From NCBI GenBank assembly GCA_038373865.1, contig JAXGGA010002922.1, forward strand, positions 48,083 through 112,082: a stretch of DNA of 64,000 nucleotides. Direction: 5' to 3'. The DNA is from Uloborus plumipes (lineage: Eukaryota > Arthropoda > Arachnida > Araneae > Uloboridae). The position numbers and the translations under genes were made by a program. This document shows, piece by piece, positions 59,749 through 64,000 of this stretch (its first letter is position 1; each line of letters starts with the position of its first letter). The notes beneath the pieces were generated by a model that saw only the letters and a list, made by a program, of their open reading frames with translations, had not been told where the DNA came from and did no database searches.

Positions 59749-61179
59749 GTGAAGTTACTTATTTTGTACGAGAAAATATGTTCATGTGCAAGAATTTATT
59801 TGCATTAATCAATAATGATTGCAGTGATAACTAATTTGATATGACTGCTTTTTTCCCTTTATTGCTTGCTCTTTTAAACTCGTTTCAAAAGTGGTTAAAT
59901 GAAACAATATTAATAACAATGGATAAATGTAGTTTAAAACTCGGCAAACAGCAGTTTGAGCGTTGGCAAAACAAGTCCATTTGTTAACATTCAAACGTCT
60001 TCAATGGACGTTTTCATTTGCTCTTATCAATACATGAAAAGAAAGGTTCACAATGCTGCCGTGCTACGCACAAAAGTGGTATTTACACTTTTTAACAAAA
60101 TTGAGTTATCACCACCAGGTGTCTCTTTGGGACGTATTTTGCCTGAATACGATAGAAAAATAGTATATGATCATTTGAGAATGGGAAATATTTTTTAAAA
60201 AATTATGAAAAAGTATTATCTGAATCAAATACATGCTGACGCAAAACTTTAAAGAGTTTTGATAGCAAGGGCGTATTTAAGGGGGGGGCCGAGGGGGCCT
60301 GGGCCCCCCCCGAAATCGAGAAAGATTTTTTCAAAAGTAGGTGTTCGGCTCGTGTTTGCTCAAAAAAAAAAAAAAAAAATCCTTAAGAAAAAAAGCCCAC
60401 TCTCTATTAACATTGTTTTCAAAGGTGTTTACAAGGGGTCTTCCCAGAGGGTCTTTCCCTTCTATCCCCCTCCCCCCCCGAAAAGCTCGCATTTTTCTTT
60501 TTTTCTTTCTTTTTTTTTTTATAAAGGTAGTTATTATTCGGTTTAAGTTTACTCTTAAATTATTTACATACTTTTAGCTTGAAATGCATAAATAAATAAA
60601 AAATTATTAGATGGCACCAGGCAGTGGTGCAACTCAAGAGGATCAGGGAGCCCTTGCGCTTTACTCAAGAGAAAAAAGAACGTGTCTTGGGAAAATGAAT
60701 ATATTTCAATTAGAAAACGCCTGGAAAAAATCCTAATCATTTTGAACAGAAATTTTTAAATGAAAAATATTCAACACATGTAGATTATTAGTCAGCAAAT
60801 TACGTTTCTCTCTTTCTTCTCATTCCCTCTTTTTTTCTAGTCAGTCAGGAAATAAGAGTCTTTAAAATAATGCTACACTCAATAAATTTAAAATAAAGTG
60901 TATAATTATTCCTCCCCAGCAAGAAGTTTAAAATAAAGTGTATAATTATTCCTCCCCAGCAAGAAATTTAAAATAAAGTGTAAGTACACCTCCCAGCAAG
61001 AAATTTAAAATAAAATGCAATCATTTACGGTTTTTGTTTTTTCACAAATAATTTCCAAGCTTTCAGCTGAACAAAAAAAAAAAAAAAATCGAAAAAAGGT
61101 CCCAAGCCGGCCGAGCTAGAAAGGGCATGTAATTTTCAATCTCTTTAAGAGTGGTGAAATTAAAGAATAGAGTGCTTGT
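59749..61179 (+). other. Sequence after exon 25, repeat-rich
   Basis: No further TRRAP exon was recognised. G/C-run MITE-like material (GGGCGTATTTAAGGGGGGGG) begins near 60268, with poly-A, poly-C and poly-T runs to about 60525. An 80-codon frame at 59956-60198 is not recognised. A tandem repeat lies at 60887-61016. Confidence 0.45.
60887..61016 (+). repeat. Tandem repeat, 40-bp unit
   Basis: About three copies of a unit beginning TTTAAAATAAAGTGTATAAT and ending CCTCCCCAGCAAGAA. The first two are nearly identical and the third is shortened in the middle. Confidence 0.85.
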
Positions 61180-62646
61180 CAGTGGCGGGTTTAGGGTAGG
61201 AAGTCGAGGCCCGTATATCCGCCAAGCATGAATTCAAAGAAGGCTCATGACCCCCCTTAAAAGTCCAAAGAGATCTTAAAATTTCGCTTTTACAACGTGA
61301 AATTTAATTGCAGTTTCAAGACTTCAATACCCAAAAATTTTCGGAAGAGAGTTCTTTTCCCGCTTCTTCTTCAATACCTTGGTCAAACATTGCCTCAAAT
61401 GGCATTTTAGAGATTTAAAATTCAAACAATTAACGGTAGTTGATATCCCCCTCACTTTTCTATAGTCTTTAGCTCTAAAATGTGTTTTTAGAAAAGAGAG
61501 AGCTCCCGCATTACAGTCTATGCTCAGAAATTTCCGGAAGAGTCCCTAAATCATTAAAATTATCCTAAATATTGTCAGACAAAGCCTAAAAGCAGTTGTT
61601 CCTATCAAGAATCATGGCGTAAGCGGCGCTATTGAATTATTTTTAAGGGGCGTTTTTAAAAGTTTTTGTTTTCGTTTTCTTTCACGTGTGGCTCTCGTTT
61701 TTAGAGGGATCTTCGTGGAATTCTTGGATGATAAGTTTGTGCTCTTGGGGGTAATGGGCACCTCTGCTAAAAGTAAAGTTTTGAACCTTCAGTTTCAAAA
61801 AATAGAGCCTAAAATTGCATTCTTGAAGCTTCAATGCCGCAAAATTTCGGGGCACAGTGCTCGAATCCTGCCTCTTCTCTTGACGGTATTAAAGACAACC
61901 TAAATAAAAATGTTTTTAAAACATTAACTTCGAAACATTTCGGGAGAGAGTCCTTGATAACGTTACTATCAAAGATGGTCTAATCTAAAGATGGCTTAAG
62001 GTTTCAATTTAAAAAATTTTCGGAGGGATATCCCTAACCACTATTTGTCCCTTAACGTCTCCAAAGAGAACGCGAAATTGCGCATCTTTACATCGAAAAT
62101 CTTTCAGGGGAGGGTCTTTGAACTTTTACTTCCCAAAGATATCTTGAATGAGACTTCAGTTGAAAAAAAAACTCATTTTCTTTTCTTTTACTCTATCACC
62201 CTAGTAGCACAAAAATATAGTTCGACGCGGTTCCTACGTAGTTCGACGTTTTGAATCCCGAATTATAATGGATCGCATGAAGAAATATATCCTGAGTTGT
62301 GCTTCAGTGTCAAAATATTTCAGGAGAGATACCCCGAGTCTTCTCAATTCCTTTAACGTCACTAAAGATAGCCTGAAATTGCGTGTTTAGAATTTAAGTT
62401 TCAGTAAGTTTACCAGAGGAGTCTTGATCCTCCAACATCAAAGGTAGCATAAATAATTTCAATTTTGAAAAAAGTTTTAGAAAGAACCTAAAACTTCGTA
62501 ATTTCCTATCTTTTCCAAAAATTACAATATTTTAATTGAAAATTTCTACCTGTCTTACAGTAATAGAAAAAAAAAGGAAGTTGGGGGGGGGGGCTAAGCT
62601 TGATTATATGGGCCCCCTCCGAAATAAAAACCTATATACGCCACTG
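61180..62646. mobile_element. Possible hAT-type element with CAGTGGCG ends
   Basis: It starts CAGTGGCGGGTTTAGGG and ends with the inverse of CAGTGGCGTATATAGG. G runs near the right end resemble the MITE at 26252. The interior repeats a phrase pattern (AAATTTCGGGAGAGAGTCC-like) five or more times. No matching 8-bp duplication was found, so the two ends may not belong together. Confidence 0.5.
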
Positions 62647-62756
62647 TTTGATAGATGGGATTTTCGGTGAAAGTTGTACCCATCAATCATTCTATTAACT
62701 AGCAGAGAAAGCGTCCTGTATGATCTCAAGTGAAAAAGAGGATGACCATATTATAA

Positions 62757-63497
62757 CAGGGGTGATTGTGCTCCGGTATTTTACCCGATTTCCGGTATTT
62801 CCATGCTCAGTTCTGATGTTTTCATGTTCAAAAATACCCGAAATAAAATATTCTTAATTATGCTTTTATCTTCCTACCTCTAGTACTTTTTTGATTTTTC
62901 GAGTTTTTGGTGATTATACTGATAATCATTAATAATATTCATCGAATAGAAATGTTAAAATGTCATTCTATTTTTTTTTTTTACTTTAATGAATTATTTT
63001 GTTTGCATCTTTTTTGATTTTGATGCCTTCATTTTTAAAAACGCAATCGATTTGCATCCGATACTATGAGACTCCAATTTTTTCTCATTTCTAGATAAAT
63101 CTAGTATCTAGATAAATTCTTTTCCATATTTCCAGTAACAAATGCAACTTTCATTACTTCACAAATATTTCCACACAACAAACAGTAATTCTGTTAGACT
63201 TATTTTCTCCTTAAAATATTTTGTGGAGATAATTTATACAACGCCTTCTCATAAGTAACTTTATTACTCATTTACAATTTAATTAAATGCATGCACAATA
63301 TTTTGACTAAAAACTATTTGAAACTATTCGAACATATGAAATGTGTCTTTTTTGTTTATGAAAGGCAATTAATTATTATATATATACAATTGTAAAATTA
63401 GGTGTGCTTAAATAATAGGGGCCTTCCCTCCCCCACATGCACACATTTTCTCTTTAAAACCTTCAGGTATTTTTTCATGAACTCACAATCAGCCCTG
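62757..63497. mobile_element. hAT-like MITE with CAGGGSTGATTGTG ends
   Basis: A 741-bp element with ends CAGGGGTGATTGTG and the inverse of CAGGGCTGATTGTG. TTATAA flanks both sides, consistent with part of an 8-bp duplication. AT-rich interior, no transposase frame. Confidence 0.7.
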
Positions 63498-64000
63498 TTA
63501 TAACAGTAAAATATTGATTTGGCTAAAAGAACATCAACAGTAGTAAAAAACAGAAATAACATTACAGTCCTCTAACGATAATAAACATACTGAAAAGTTA
63601 ACACAAATATTGCCCTGCCATTATATAAGACGATCACAGTTTGCTAATTCACAAAAGGATCAAGCCGAAACACGCTCAAAGTCGAAGCGAGTCGGCCTGC
63701 CTTCCAAGCGTCAACGGCTAAATGGGCTGAATGGACTGAGCACCGATATAGGAGCATCAAGTGCTTTTATCTCTGCATGTTAGATCGCCCATCGGGCAAG
63801 GTGATTGGCTAAGAGGAACTACGCATGTGCGAATGACGTCGTACGCCAAAGGGTTGATCACCGCATGTGTTCGAGGCGTGACGTCATGAGCATGATTAAC
63901 ATATGAGGAAAAACTGTTTAAGCTGTTCTTTAAGGAGCGAAACATAACAAATAATAATGGTAATCAAATCATATACAAATACTAGACTGCCTAGTCTATA
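63498..64000 (+). other. Right edge, CpG-containing tract
   Basis: Between 63660 and 63900 the sequence is richer in CpG than its surroundings and holds two similar blocks, CGCATGTGCGAATGACGTC and CGCATGTGTTCGAGGCGTGA, the second followed by CGTCA so that it contains the CRE palindrome TGACGTCA. It may be the edge of an LTR or other element that continues past the window. No gene recognised. Confidence 0.35.

Noticed and set aside
59956..60198. 80-residue frame after exon 25
   Set aside because: It does not resemble the TRRAP segment expected next (RAVHSLLSRL) and has no splice acceptor in phase.
60887..61016. CRISPR-like array
   Set aside because: Units are adjacent 40-bp tandem repeats without spacers, in a eukaryotic intron-type setting.

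Overview
This is eukaryotic DNA: AT-rich, full of poly-A/T tracts and nested transposons, with one large intron-split gene running left to right on the + strand from position 4058 to the right-hand part of the window. The transposon mix (Penelope-like, CR1-like and Jockey-like LINEs, Helitrons, mariner, piggyBac, hAT and Harbinger MITEs) and the AT richness suggest an arthropod, perhaps an arachnid. The class is an inference, not something the sequence proves.

The gene is a divergent homologue of TRRAP/Tra1, the giant HEAT-repeat pseudokinase scaffold of the SAGA and NuA4/TIP60 histone acetyltransferase complexes. I could place 25 consecutive exons, about 4.4 kb of coding sequence or 1,470 codons. 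They line up in order with the central HEAT-repeat part of human TRRAP, from the segment KEEKEVLEHFAGV to the segment before RAVHSLLSRL. The 5' part of the gene, and the FAT, PI3K-like and FATC domains, lie outside the window. All splice phases agree from exon 1 to exon 24. The exon 24 to 25 junction is off by one base, next to a run of six G. Exon 23 exists in three exact 117-nt copies. The middle copy has a stop codon, and the copies sit where human TRRAP carries its nuclear-localisation linker.

Region by region: 1-3349 is a Penelope-like retroelement on the minus strand (reverse transcriptase ORF intact up to the window edge) behind a near-identical inverted pair of 3' ends that encode the GIY-YIG nuclease and carry a TATA/initiator promoter. 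4058-11709 holds exons 1-4, with Harbinger, hAT and TA-flanked MITEs in the introns. 11710-15668 is a MITE split by a Helitron. 17057-21721 (intron 6) holds a hAT MITE, a Helitron, a CR1-like LINE end and a mariner relic. 21889-25267 (intron 7) is minus-strand Helitrons split by a dead piggyBac element that itself contains a MITE. 25268-33246 has exons 8-13 with more hAT MITEs. 33247-37612 (intron 13) has a hAT-like element and a Helitron split by a Jockey-like LINE. 37613-51163 has exons 14-22. 51895-57388 holds the triplicated exon 23 and a piggyBac-type MITE. 57389-59748 holds exons 24 and 25 around a MITE split by a SINE-like insert. 59749-64000 is repeat-rich, with no further exon that I could recognise.

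Gene assignments rest on translation by eye and on recalled human TRRAP sequence; no search was run.
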